From: AP-15 sp963846635
Lineage (GTDB): Bacteria; Pseudomonadota; Alphaproteobacteria; ATCC43930; CGMCC-115725
Direction: 5' to 3'
NCBI GenBank assembly: GCA_963846635.1
Contig: CAWJXM010000004.1
Span: 160,251-224,250 of the forward strand
Length of the DNA stretch: 64,000 bases
Position 1 is the first letter of the stretch; each line of letters starts with the position of its first letter. A program made the translations under genes and the position numbers. The notes beneath the pieces are model-generated. The model was not told the origin of the DNA. It did not search any database and saw only the letters and a program-made list of their open reading frames with translations. Below, piece by piece: positions 9,257 to 17,346 of this stretch.

Positions 9257-10141
9257 TCATTCGATGTTCTGCACCTGCTCGCGAAACTGCTCGATCACCG
9301 CTTTCAACCCGAGCCCCAGGCGGGTCAGCTCGATGTCAGCCGATTTCGAGCACACCGTGTTGGCTTCCCGGTTCAACTCCTGGCACAGGAAATCGAGGCG
9401 GCGGCCAACCGCCTCGCCGCTATCGATGAGATCGCCCGCCTGCTCGATATGGGCGCGCAGCCGCTCGATTTCCTCGCGAATGTCGGCGCGGGCGGCGAGC
9501 AGCGCCACCTCCTGGGCCAAGCGCTCCTCCGGCAATGGTGGTGCGCCGGCGCCGATCAAATCCGCCAACGCCTTCAACAAGCGCTCATGGATCGCGATCG
9601 GTTGGGACGCGGCACAGTCCCCGGCCCTGGCCGTGAGGGCAGCCATTTCGCTGAGCTGAGCACGAAGCAATGCCGCGACGCGCGCGCCTTCTTCGACCCG
9701 CGCCGCCGCCAGCCGATCGAGCGCCTCGGCCCAGCTTCGCCGAATTTCGGTGTGGCGCGCTTTGGCCACCGCCTCGTCTTCATGGTCGACGGTTTCGATG
9801 ACGCCACGCAGCGCCAATAGACCGTCGAGCCGCGGCGGAGCGGCATCGATCTCGCCGGTCAGCTCCGCAATCAGTGCCATCACCTGTGCCAGCGCCGCGC
9901 GGTTGACCCGCAGTTCGGGCGCGGCGGTGTGCGTGACGCTCAGATTTGCTGAAAAACTGCCGCGGCGGAAGCGTTGCGCCAACGCAGCGCGTAATCCCTG
10001 CTCCAGTGCATCGAAACCGGGGCTGAGGCGCAAGCGCAGGTCGAGGCCGCGGCCGTTTACGCTCTTGATCTCCCAGACCCAGGAGATGCCGTGCGCCTCG
10101 CCCTGCGCCCGCGCGAACCCCGTCATGCTCGCCAAATCCAC
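9257..10141 (-). CDS. yicC: YicC family endoribonuclease
   Basis: YicC/YloC-family protein, members of which are RNases acting on small or structured RNAs. It begins LASMTGFARAQG and SVNGRGLDLRLRL, the conserved N-terminal signature, and ends with the DUF1732 part (GRRLDFLCQELNREANTV, KAVIEQFREQVQNIE). Length 294 residues, typical. The chosen start is GTG at 10141, preceded by an AAGGGG Shine-Dalgarno-like stretch; ATG at 10126 is the alternative. It is the last gene of the fab-mltG-yicC run. Confidence 0.92.
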   Translation of the reverse strand: MDLASMTGFARAQGEAHGISWVWEIKSVNGRGLDLRLRLSPGFDALEQGLRAALAQRFRRGSFSANLSVTHTAAPELRVNRAALAQVMALIAELTGEIDAAPPRLDGLLALRGVIETVDHEDEAVAKARHTEIRRSWAEALDRLAAARVEEGARVAALLRAQLSEMAALTARAGDCAASQPIAIHERLLKALADLIGAGAPPLPEERLAQEVALLAARADIREEIERLRAHIEQAGDLIDSGEAVGRRLDFLCQELNREANTVCSKSADIELTRLGLGLKAVIEQFREQVQNIE

Positions 10142-10239
10142 CTCACCGACCCCTTTTCGTGTTTGTTTCGGGCGATAGGACGGGCTGTTATCTCATCAAA
10201 CAACGTCCGTCAAACAATGCCGGGCGTCGCCGGCAAATG

Positions 10240-11256
10240 TCAGCGCCCTGCACCGGCAGGCGGATCCGGCTCAACGAGCGCGTTGCGCCGATATTGCTCG
10301 ACATTGCGGTTGTGTTCGGCGAGGGTCTTGGCGAAAACGTGCCCGCCATTGCCGTCCGCGACGAAATAAAGATCGTCAGTCTGTGCCGGGTGTGCTGCGG
10401 CGCGAAGCGACGCTAGTCCCGGATTGTCGATCGGGCCGGGCGGCAGCCCTTTTTCGAAATAGGTGTTGTAAGGCGATGGGGTCTGTAGATCGGCACGGGT
10501 CAGTGGCCGGTCGACCTTTTTCGTACCGTCATCGCTCAGCGCGTAGATCACGGTCGGGTCGCATTCGAGACGCATGCCGAGGCGGAGGCGATTGATGAAC
10601 ACCGCCGCGATCTCGGCGCGCTCATCGGCATGCTTGGCCTCTCTTTCAACCAGTGACGCGAGGGTCACCAATTGTTGGGGGTTGGCGAGAGGCAGATCCG
10701 CCCCCCGCTTGTCCCACACTGCCGCAAGCGTATGCGCCATCTCGCGCTCCATGCGCTCGATCAGCTCGCGGCGCTGCTCGCCCCAGCGATAAATATAAGT
10801 GTCGGGCATCAGGCTGCCCTCCGGCGGCGGTGCGCCGATATTGCCCGCAAGTGCCGGCGCCGTCTTGACCAGAGCCATGATTTCCGCGGTTGTCAGCCCC
10901 TCGGGGACGGTCAGCTTGTGCCTGACGGTCTTGCCGCTGGCGATGATCTCGGCGGCTTGAAGCGGACTGGTCCCAGCCGGAAACTCGTATTCACCGGCCT
11001 GCAAGCTCGAAACACGGTCCGACAGCATAGCGCCGATCTCAAACGGCAGCGCGTGGCGGACCACCCCCTCGCTTGCCAATAAGCGGGCTACGCCGGCCAA
11101 GCCGGTGCGCGGCGGGATCACAACGGTGCGGACTTCCCTCAGCGGGCCCGCGCCGGTCGCCTCATGATAAAGCCACCAGCCGGCCGCGCTCGCCAGCGCC
11201 AGAACCGTTCCCACCGCTAAACATGCCCAGCCAATCAGGCGCAGTGGGCCTTTCAT
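10240..11256 (-). CDS. mltG: Endolytic murein transglycosylase MltG
   Basis: Membrane-anchored lytic transglycosylase that cleaves nascent glycan strands and limits their length. One N-terminal membrane helix (residues about 7-30) is followed by a LysM-like portion and the YceG catalytic domain. The catalytic glutamate lies in LASLVEREA, and the GLPPGPIDNPG motif and the YFVADGNGGHVFA end are typical. Length 338 residues. It follows fabF on the same strand after about 40 bases, as in many alphaproteobacteria. Confidence 0.94.
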   Translation of the reverse strand: MKGPLRLIGWACLAVGTVLALASAAGWWLYHEATGAGPLREVRTVVIPPRTGLAGVARLLASEGVVRHALPFEIGAMLSDRVSSLQAGEYEFPAGTSPLQAAEIIASGKTVRHKLTVPEGLTTAEIMALVKTAPALAGNIGAPPPEGSLMPDTYIYRWGEQRRELIERMEREMAHTLAAVWDKRGADLPLANPQQLVTLASLVEREAKHADERAEIAAVFINRLRLGMRLECDPTVIYALSDDGTKKVDRPLTRADLQTPSPYNTYFEKGLPPGPIDNPGLASLRAAAHPAQTDDLYFVADGNGGHVFAKTLAEHNRNVEQYRRNALVEPDPPAGAGR

Positions 11257-11295
11257 CGCTTAGCACTGCCCGGCATGACTAACGCGTGCGACGTA

Positions 11296-12558
11296 TTACG
11301 GTGGACCGGCAAAGACCAGAGAGGCGTTGGTGCCGCCAAAACCAAAGGAGTTGGTGAGCACGCAATTTACTCGGCGCTGTTTGGCCTGCCTCGGAACCAG
11401 ATCGATGTCGCAGGACGGCGACGGGTTTTCGAGGTTCAAGGTCGGCGGGACGATACCGTCGCGAAGCGCGAGGATTGAAAAGATCGCCTCGACGCTGCCC
11501 GCGGCACCCAACAGATGACCGATCGCCGATTTTGTCGACGACATCGACAATTCGTAAGAGTGGCGGCCGAATAACCGCTTGACGGCGCCCAGTTCGATCT
11601 CATCGCCGAGCGGCGTTGAGGTGCCGTGCGCATTGATATAGTCGATGGCCTCCGGCGGGATGCGAGCGCGGTTAAGGGCGTTCCGCATCGAGCGAAACGC
11701 GCCGTTTCCGTCCTCGGCAGGTGCTGTCAGGTGATGTGCGTCGCCTGACATCCCATAGCCGATAACCTCGGCATAGATTTTCGCGTCGCGCCGTTTGGCA
11801 TGCTCCAATTCCTCGAGCACCAGAATGCCGGCGCCCTCGCCCATGACAAAGCCGTCGCGCGCCTGATCCCAAGGCCGCGAGGCGCGCGTGGGGTCGTCGT
11901 TGAACCCGGTCGATAATGCCCGGGCCGCGGCAAACCCGGCAAGGCCCAACCGACAAATCGCGGCTTCGGTACCGCCGCAGACCATAACGTCTGCATCATC
12001 AAGCATGATCAGGCGAGCGGCATCGCCGATCGCGTGCGCACCGCTCGAACAGGCCGTGACTACGGCGTGATTCGGTCCGCTGAAGCCATAGCGGATCGAA
12101 ACATGCCCGGAGGCCAGGTTGATCAGATTGGCGGGAATAAAGAACGGCGACAGCCGGCGCGGGCCGCGCTCGTGAATCGTCAACGCTCCTTCGGTGATCC
12201 CTGACAGACCGCCAATCCCGGAGCCGATCATAACGCCGGTACGCTCGCGCGCCTCAGCCTCCGCCGGCAACCACCCGGCATCCTCGACCGCCTGAGCGGC
12301 GGCCGCGAGCGCGAACACGATGAAACCGTCCATCTTGCGCTGATCTTTGGGCGGTACCCAATCGTCAGCTTTGAAAAGTCCATAGGCCGTGTCGCCGCGC
12401 GGCACCTGCGCCGCGATGCGGGCAGGCAGGTCGGAAACGTCGAATGATTCGATCGCGCTGACCCCGGAAGCTCCAGACAGCAGGCGCTGCCAATTGTGTT
12501 CGAGACCGATGCCCAATGGCGTCACCAGCCCCATACCAGTTACGACGACGCGCCGCAT
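11296..12558 (-). CDS. fabF: Beta-ketoacyl-ACP synthase II FabF
   Basis: Condenses malonyl-ACP with acyl-ACP in fatty-acid elongation. It carries the Cys-His-His triad: VVTACSSGAHAIGDA (Cys), NAHGTSTPLGD (first His) and SAIGHLLGAAGS (second His). The glycine-rich end SFGFGGTNASLVF is present. Length 420 residues, standard. It lies directly after acpP on the minus strand and before mltG, which defines the operon fabD-fabG-acpP-fabF-mltG-yicC. Confidence 0.97.
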   Translation of the reverse strand: MRRVVVTGMGLVTPLGIGLEHNWQRLLSGASGVSAIESFDVSDLPARIAAQVPRGDTAYGLFKADDWVPPKDQRKMDGFIVFALAAAAQAVEDAGWLPAEAEARERTGVMIGSGIGGLSGITEGALTIHERGPRRLSPFFIPANLINLASGHVSIRYGFSGPNHAVVTACSSGAHAIGDAARLIMLDDADVMVCGGTEAAICRLGLAGFAAARALSTGFNDDPTRASRPWDQARDGFVMGEGAGILVLEELEHAKRRDAKIYAEVIGYGMSGDAHHLTAPAEDGNGAFRSMRNALNRARIPPEAIDYINAHGTSTPLGDEIELGAVKRLFGRHSYELSMSSTKSAIGHLLGAAGSVEAIFSILALRDGIVPPTLNLENPSPSCDIDLVPRQAKQRRVNCVLTNSFGFGGTNASLVFAGPP

Positions 12559-12642
12559 CGCCTACTCACTTCTCGCCAACAGCGGCATTCGCAATCGCCG
12601 CGCTTGCAGCCCAGTACATCAATGGGCGAGCGGTCCGGCGGC

Positions 12643-12876
12643 TCAGCTGTGCGTCTCGATAAAGTTAACTGCATCCTTGACCGTTACGATCTTCTCCGCG
12701 GCGTCATCAGGGATCTCGCAACCAAACTCTTCTTCGAAGGCCATGACCAGCTCAACCGTGTCGAGACTGTCAGCGCCGAGATCATCGATGAAGCTGGCGT
12801 TTTCGGTCACCTTCGATTCGTCCACGCCCAAATGCTCGACGACAATCTTTTTGACCCGCTCGGCGACATCGCTCAT
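12643..12876 (-). CDS. acpP: Acyl carrier protein AcpP
   Basis: Carries the growing acyl chain on a 4'-phosphopantetheine arm attached to the Ser of GADSLDTVELV (about residue 37). It is 77 residues, strongly acidic, and has the usual four-helix ACP sequence ending in VKDAVNFIE. It sits between fabG and fabF. A separate promoter-like pair lies upstream, which would fit the high level of ACP needed. Confidence 0.97.
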   Translation of the reverse strand: MSDVAERVKKIVVEHLGVDESKVTENASFIDDLGADSLDTVELVMAFEEEFGCEIPDDAAEKIVTVKDAVNFIETHS

Positions 12877-12944
12877 CCGTAGTTCCCCTCAGTGGCTGGC
12901 GTAAATTGGTTCCGATACGCAAATCCGGGGCGCCATCCGCCGTC

Positions 12945-12972
12945 ATAGTGTCGTCGTTGGGGGCCGCGTCAA
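12945..12972 (-). promoter_or_regulatory. Candidate sigma70 promoter for acpP
   Basis: On the minus strand TTGACG (12972-12967) and CACTAT (12950-12945) are separated by 16 bases, about 70 bases upstream of the acpP start in the 166-base fabG-acpP gap. The -10 box is imperfect; assignment is by eye. Confidence 0.4.
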
Positions 12973-13042
12973 GGCGTCAGTGACATATCACGATTTTTTC
13001 GGCGGTGCCAATTCGCCTCAGATCCATCACCACCGGCTGATC

Positions 13043-13780
13043 CTATAGCATGGCCATGCCGCCGTTGACGTGCAAGGTCTGTCCGGTGACGTAGGCTGCC
13101 TCAGCGCTCGCCAGATAGACGATTGCTGCGGCGACGTCGGCGGGGGTGCCAAAGCGGCCCGCAGGAATCGCGGTGCCGAGTTGCGCACGTTGCTCCTCGC
13201 CCAATTGTGCGGTCATCGCAGTTTCGATAAAGCCCGGTGCGACGCAATTGATAGTGATGCCACGATTCGCAACCTCGGCTGCGATCGATTTCGACATGCC
13301 GATCATCGCGGCTTTTGCCGCCGCATAGTTCGCCTGGCCGGGGTTGCCGGTGAACGCCACGATCGAGCTTACACCAATGATGCGGCCGTGGCGCCGCCGC
13401 AGCATACCACGCAGCGCCGCGCGGGTGAGCCGAAAGGCGGCGGTTAAATCCAGATCGAGAACCGCCTGCCAATCCGCATCCTTCATGCGCAAAGCGAGAG
13501 CGTCGCGCGCAACTCCGGCGTTGTTGACAAGAATGTCGAGCCGCCCCATGCCGGCCTCGGCGTCCTTGACGAGGCGTTCGGCGGCATCGGGTTCGGCGAG
13601 ATCGGCAACCCCTATATGGGCGCGGACGCCCAGTTCATCGGCCAAAGCCGTCAGCGCCGAACGTCGGGTTCCCGCCAGCATCAGCGTCGCTCCCTGCTCG
13701 TGCAGAGCGCGGGCGATTGCCCCGCCAATCCCGCCCGAGGCGCCGGTTACCAGCGCTGTCTGACCCGACAAATCAAACAT
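13043..13780 (-). CDS. fabG: 3-oxoacyl-ACP reductase FabG
   Basis: NADPH-dependent reduction of 3-oxoacyl-ACP. Classical short-chain dehydrogenase: nucleotide-binding TGASGGIGGAIA near the N-terminus, NNAG (VNNAGVARD), catalytic Ser in GVSSIVAFTG, YxxxK in YAAAKAAMIG, and the C-terminal TGQTLHVNGGMAML end characteristic of FabG. Length 245 residues. It is downstream of fabD on the same strand. Confidence 0.95.
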   Translation of the reverse strand: MFDLSGQTALVTGASGGIGGAIARALHEQGATLMLAGTRRSALTALADELGVRAHIGVADLAEPDAAERLVKDAEAGMGRLDILVNNAGVARDALALRMKDADWQAVLDLDLTAAFRLTRAALRGMLRRRHGRIIGVSSIVAFTGNPGQANYAAAKAAMIGMSKSIAAEVANRGITINCVAPGFIETAMTAQLGEEQRAQLGTAIPAGRFGTPADVAAAIVYLASAEAAYVTGQTLHVNGGMAML

Positions 13781-13859
13781 TGCGAATGTCGATGGTCGCC
13801 AATACGGTCGCGATTTACCCGCGCGATGGCGGTTTGTGTCCGCTGGACCGCAGGCCGGG

Positions 13860-14825
13860 TCACATCATGCCGCCAAGCGCCGCGATGTCCGCCGGACTTC
13901 CGACCGATCGGGCAGGAATATCGGGTGCGATCCGCTTGGCGAGGCCGGCGAGCACGCGGCCAACGCCGATCTCAACGATTTCCCCGACGCCGGCGGCGGC
14001 GAGAAACAGCACGCTCTCGCGCCAGCGCACCATTCCCGTGACCTGCTGGATCAAAAGTGCTTCGATTTCGGCGGGGTCGTCGACCGGACGCGCCGTCACA
14101 TTGGCGACCAGCGGCACGATTGGGCGGCGCAACGCAACCTTGCTTAGAGCCGCGGCCATCGCATCCGCAGCCGGGGCCAATAATGGCGAATGAAACGGGG
14201 CGCTGACCGGCAGCATGACTGAACGCCGCGCGCCATGCGCTCGGGCGATCGTGATCGCGCGTGCGACGGCGCTGCGGTGGCCGCTGACGACGGCTTGGCC
14301 CGCCGCGTTGTCGTTTGCCACCGCGCAGACCTCGTCATGATCGATACCGGCGCGTGTGGCCTGGGCTGCAACGATCCGCGCGGCGTCAACATCAAGCCCA
14401 ATCAGAGCGGCCATCGCACCTTCGCCGACCGGCACAGCCTGCTGCATCGCCTGCCCGCGCAAGCGCAAGAGCCGCGCCGCGTCGCCGACCGCGAGCGCCC
14501 GCGCCGCCGCCAGAGCCGAATACTCGCCGAGCGAGTGCCCGGCGACAAAAGCAATGTGCTGACCGATGTCAAACCCGCTCTCGGCTTCGAGCACGCGGAC
14601 CACCGCGAGGCTCGCCGCCAGCAGCGCCGGCTGGGCATTTTCGGTCAAGGTCAGCTCGCTTTCCGGCCCGTCGAACATCAGCCGCGACAGCCGCTGCGAC
14701 AACGCCTCATCGACCTCTTCGAATAGCCGTCGGGCGGCTGGAAAACCTTCGGCGAGACCGCGGCCCATGCCGACGCTTTGCGATCCCTGACCCGGAAATA
14801 CAAACGCTCGAAGCATTGCACTCAT
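13860..14825 (-). CDS. fabD: Malonyl-CoA:ACP transacylase FabD
   Basis: Loads malonyl groups onto ACP. FVFPGQGSQSVGMG opens the protein, the nucleophile is Ser in VAGHSLGEYSALAAA, and the partner His lies in VSAPFHSPLL. The ATG at 14825 is preceded by a run of six G residues; an in-frame ATG nine bases further on, which fits the usual short FabD start, is the alternative. About 321 residues. First gene of the minus-strand fab operon; diverges from rpsF. Confidence 0.95.
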   Translation of the reverse strand: MSAMLRAFVFPGQGSQSVGMGRGLAEGFPAARRLFEEVDEALSQRLSRLMFDGPESELTLTENAQPALLAASLAVVRVLEAESGFDIGQHIAFVAGHSLGEYSALAAARALAVGDAARLLRLRGQAMQQAVPVGEGAMAALIGLDVDAARIVAAQATRAGIDHDEVCAVANDNAAGQAVVSGHRSAVARAITIARAHGARRSVMLPVSAPFHSPLLAPAADAMAAALSKVALRRPIVPLVANVTARPVDDPAEIEALLIQQVTGMVRWRESVLFLAAAGVGEIVEIGVGRVLAGLAKRIAPDIPARSVGSPADIAALGGMM

Positions 14826-14881
14826 GTCCCCCCGATAAACTCTCAAAAGCCGTATTTGTCCCCCGACGCGGCATCACTATC

Positions 14882-14909
14882 TTGTCCCGGCGTGGGGCTT
14901 CTGTATAGT
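14882..14909 (+). promoter_or_regulatory. Candidate sigma70 promoter for rpsF-rpsR
   Basis: TTGTCC (14882-14887), a 16-base spacer and TATAGT (14904-14909) lie in the fabD-rpsF divergent gap, about 92 bases before the rpsF start. Strong -10 match, weaker -35. Confidence 0.5.
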
Positions 14910-14924
14910 CCGCGTTTTACCCTT

Positions 14925-14941
14925 GCCGGCAGAGAGCCGGC
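14925..14941 (+). promoter_or_regulatory. GCCGGC hairpin in the rpsF leader
   Basis: Two GCCGGC hexamers flank the loop AGAGA between the predicted promoter and rpsF. Leaders of rpsF operons are known in many bacteria to carry a structure bound by S6:S18; whether this hairpin is part of such an element is inference. Confidence 0.3.
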
Positions 14942-15000
14942 TTTGGCTCGGTCGCCGCGCGCGCTCCGGGCTTTCTGATCCGAAAGGGATGTGGGCCGAT

Positions 15001-15582
15001 ATGCCGCTTTACGAAAACGTATTTATCGCACGACAGGACATCTCTGGCGCCCAGGTCGACGCCCTTACCGACGGCTTTGTGCAGTTGGTCGCCGATAATG
15101 GCGGCGAGGTCAAGAAGCGCGAATATTGGGGGCTGCGCAACCTCGCCTACCGCATGCGCAAGAATCGCAAAGGCCATTACGTGTTGATGAACGTGGATGC
15201 ACCAGCGCCCGCGATTGCCGAACTCGAGCGCACGATGCGCATCAACGAGGATGTGTTGCGCTATCTGACAATCCGGGTCGCGGCGCATGAGGAGGGGCCG
15301 TCGGCCGTTATGCAAAACCGCGGCAGCCGCGAGGACCGCGGGCGGCGTGGCGACGGGATCGGGATCGGGATCGGGACCGATATGGCGATGGACGTGACGG
15401 TGGCGAACGCGTTGATCGCGTCGCCGAGCCGGCAATCCCCGAAACAGTGGAGCCCTAAATGGAAACCCCGGCACCCGGCGCTCAGGGTCGCGGCGGTGCG
15501 GCACGGCGGCCGTTCTTTCGGCGCCGCAAATCTTGTCCATTCTCCGGCCCGAACGCGCCCAAAATCGATTACAAGGATGTAA
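15001..15582 (+). CDS. rpsF: 30S ribosomal protein S6 (C-terminal frame break)
   Basis: S6 of the small ribosomal subunit; partner of S18. MPLYENVFIARQDIS, KKREYWGLRNLAYRMRKN and the GHYVLMNVDAP core are all canonical. After about residue 117 the frame leaves the expected Arg/Asp-rich tail and runs 124 bases into rpsR, ending at 15582. Shifting by one base at about 15355 restores a tail of alternating Arg and Asp, ending AIPETVEP with TAA at 15456-15458, immediately before the rpsR ATG. The natural gene is therefore 15001-15458 (152 residues) with one base missing here, next to a threefold GGGATC repeat. The core fold is unaffected. Confidence 0.93.
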   Translation: MPLYENVFIARQDISGAQVDALTDGFVQLVADNGGEVKKREYWGLRNLAYRMRKNRKGHYVLMNVDAPAPAIAELERTMRINEDVLRYLTIRVAAHEEGPSAVMQNRGSREDRGRRGDGIGIGIGTDMAMDVTVANALIASPSRQSPKQWSPKWKPRHPALRVAAVRHGGRSFGAANLVHSPARTRPKSITRM

Positions 15583-15725
15583 GGCTGCTGCAGCGCTTCA
15601 TCTCCGAACGCGGCAAAATCGTCCCGAGCCGCATCACCGCGGTATCAACCAAACGGCAGCGCGAGCTTGCCCAGGCAATCAAGCGGGCGCGCTTTCTCGG
15701 TCTGTTGCCGTACATGGTCAAATAG
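15459..15725 (+). CDS. rpsR: 30S ribosomal protein S18
   Basis: S18 of the small subunit. RRKSCPFSGPNAPKIDYKDV and RFISERGKIVPSRITAVS are canonical, and the end ARFLGLLPYMVK is typical of alphaproteobacterial S18. The protein has 88 residues with a Gly/Ala/Arg-rich N-terminal leader. Its ATG directly follows the TAA that would end rpsF in the restored frame, consistent with coupled expression of S6 and S18. Confidence 0.96.
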   Translation: METPAPGAQGRGGAARRPFFRRRKSCPFSGPNAPKIDYKDVRLLQRFISERGKIVPSRITAVSTKRQRELAQAIKRARFLGLLPYMVK

Positions 15726-15763
15726 CGGGTCGGCGGTTCCGGCCCTGACCGGATGGGTTCCTC

Positions 15764-16708
15764 ATGGATCGGCTTGGAAGCCTCGGCGCCGGTGCGTTGC
15801 TGGGTGCCATCGGCGCCAGCTTATATCTATCGATACTGACGGGTTCGCCCGGCGCGCTGATCCTTGCCTATCTGGCACAACTGCCACTTTTTGCCGCGGG
15901 TCTATGGTTTGGCGTTGGGGCGGCCGCCTCAGCCGGTGTCGTCGCCTCGGCCATTCTGTTCGCAGCTGGCGGAGTCACCGCTACGGAGGGATTCGCAGCA
16001 CTCTATGCCGCACCGGTCGTAGTGCTGGTCCGGCAAGCATTGCTGGCTCGCCAAGCGCCGGACGGAACGACCGAGTGGTATCCGGCGGGACTCTTGAGCG
16101 CATGGCTGACCGGGCTTGGTCTCATCATGCTTGGCGCTATCATTCTCGTTCTCGGCGGCCCCACCGGTATCGAAACGTTTCTAAGCGACAGGCTTGGAGA
16201 GGCGATCCAGCGTCTTGGCATCGAGAGCGGATCGAGCGGCGAAGCGTTGACAAAGACGCTGGCGCTGGTCATGCCGGGGGCCGTCGCCGCTTCCTGGATG
16301 GCGATGACGGCGAGCAATGGCGTTTTGGCGCAAGGGGTGTTGGCGCGGTTCGGCAAAGCGTGGCGGCCGTCCCCCGATCTTGCAGCCCTCGCTTTGCCGT
16401 TTTGGTTGTCGGCATTGCTGGCCCTTGCCGCAGCGCTGGCGTTATTGGGAGGTACCGCGCGGTTCCTGGGAATCAATCTACTGATCATATTGACGGTTCC
16501 GTTTTGCCTCGCAGGCTTGGCAGTGCTGCATACGGCGGTCCGCCGACTGCCGCGCCCGCAGATCGCGCTGATCCTGTTTTACGTGTTGGCCGGTTTGTTC
16601 GGCTGGCCGTTACTGATCATTGCAGTTTTGGGAATGCTCGACGCACCGCTCGGCTTGCGGCGCCGATTTGCCCCCGCCCAGACAAACGGAGTGAAAATCG
16701 ATGATTGA
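15764..16708 (+). CDS. DUF2232 (YybS-like) membrane protein
   Basis: Polytopic inner-membrane protein of unknown function, usually found between rpsR and rplI in alphaproteobacteria, as here. About eight hydrophobic segments are visible (for example residues 7-25, 28-45, 47-66, 125-145, 205-235, 240-260, 270-295). It ends in a short basic and polar tail. Length 314 residues. Its stop overlaps the rplI start by 8 bases, which implies co-translation. No catalytic motif was recognised. Confidence 0.8.
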   Translation: MDRLGSLGAGALLGAIGASLYLSILTGSPGALILAYLAQLPLFAAGLWFGVGAAASAGVVASAILFAAGGVTATEGFAALYAAPVVVLVRQALLARQAPDGTTEWYPAGLLSAWLTGLGLIMLGAIILVLGGPTGIETFLSDRLGEAIQRLGIESGSSGEALTKTLALVMPGAVAASWMAMTASNGVLAQGVLARFGKAWRPSPDLAALALPFWLSALLALAAALALLGGTARFLGINLLIILTVPFCLAGLAVLHTAVRRLPRPQIALILFYVLAGLFGWPLLIIAVLGMLDAPLGLRRRFAPAQTNGVKIDD

Positions 16709-17273
16709 ACTGATCCTGCTCGAGCGCGTCGAGAAGCTCGGCCAGATGGGCCAACTCGTTAAGGTGAAGCCGGGTTTTGCTCGCAACTACCTGCTGCCGC
16801 AGAAAAAAGCCCTGCGCGCGACCAAGGAAAATTTGGCCTATTTCGAAACCCAGCGCGCCCAACTCGAAGCCACCAACCTGCAGCGCAAGTCCGAGGCGAC
16901 AGAAATCGCCGCCACGCTCGAAGGACTGACGGTCGTTCTCGTGCGTCAGGCTGGCGAAAGCGGCCAGCTTTATGGCTCGGTCTCGGCCCGAGACATCGCC
17001 GAGGCGGTCACCGAAGCGGGCTTCACGATCGAAAAGCACCAGGTGGTGCTCGAACGGCCGATCAAGACTCTCGGCATGCACCCGGTGCGTATCGTGTTGC
17101 ATCCGGAAGTGTCGGTCATGGTTACCGCCAATGTCGCCCAATCGGCCGAAGAAGCGGCGCTGCAGGCGCGCGGGATTGATCCGCAGCGGCTCGCCGAAGC
17201 GGACGAGGAAGAGTTCGAGGAGCAGCGCGCCGCGCCGGCCCCCGCCGCAACCGCCGAGGCAGGTGCGCGATAG
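16701..17273 (+). CDS. rplI: 50S ribosomal protein L9
   Basis: L9 of the large subunit. The N-terminal domain is canonical: ILLERVEKLGQMGQLVKVKPGFARNYLLP. The connecting helix and C-terminal domain follow (GQLYGSVSARDIAEAV, LGMHPVRIVLHPEVSV). The tail is acidic and Ala/Pro-rich, bringing the length to 190 residues, common in alphaproteobacteria. It overlaps the end of the DUF2232 gene. Confidence 0.96.
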   Translation: MIELILLERVEKLGQMGQLVKVKPGFARNYLLPQKKALRATKENLAYFETQRAQLEATNLQRKSEATEIAATLEGLTVVLVRQAGESGQLYGSVSARDIAEAVTEAGFTIEKHQVVLERPIKTLGMHPVRIVLHPEVSVMVTANVAQSAEEAALQARGIDPQRLAEADEEEFEEQRAAPAPAATAEAGAR

Positions 17274-17346
17274 CAATTCGGGTAATGGTAAGCACTTGGC
17301 GAGGCGAATATATTGACGGCAGGACTCCCGGTTTGGTGCCTTGCCG

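Noticed and set aside
15340..15380. Programmed -1 frameshift in rpsF
   Set aside because: No slippery heptamer and no reason for S6 to need one; a missing base is simpler.
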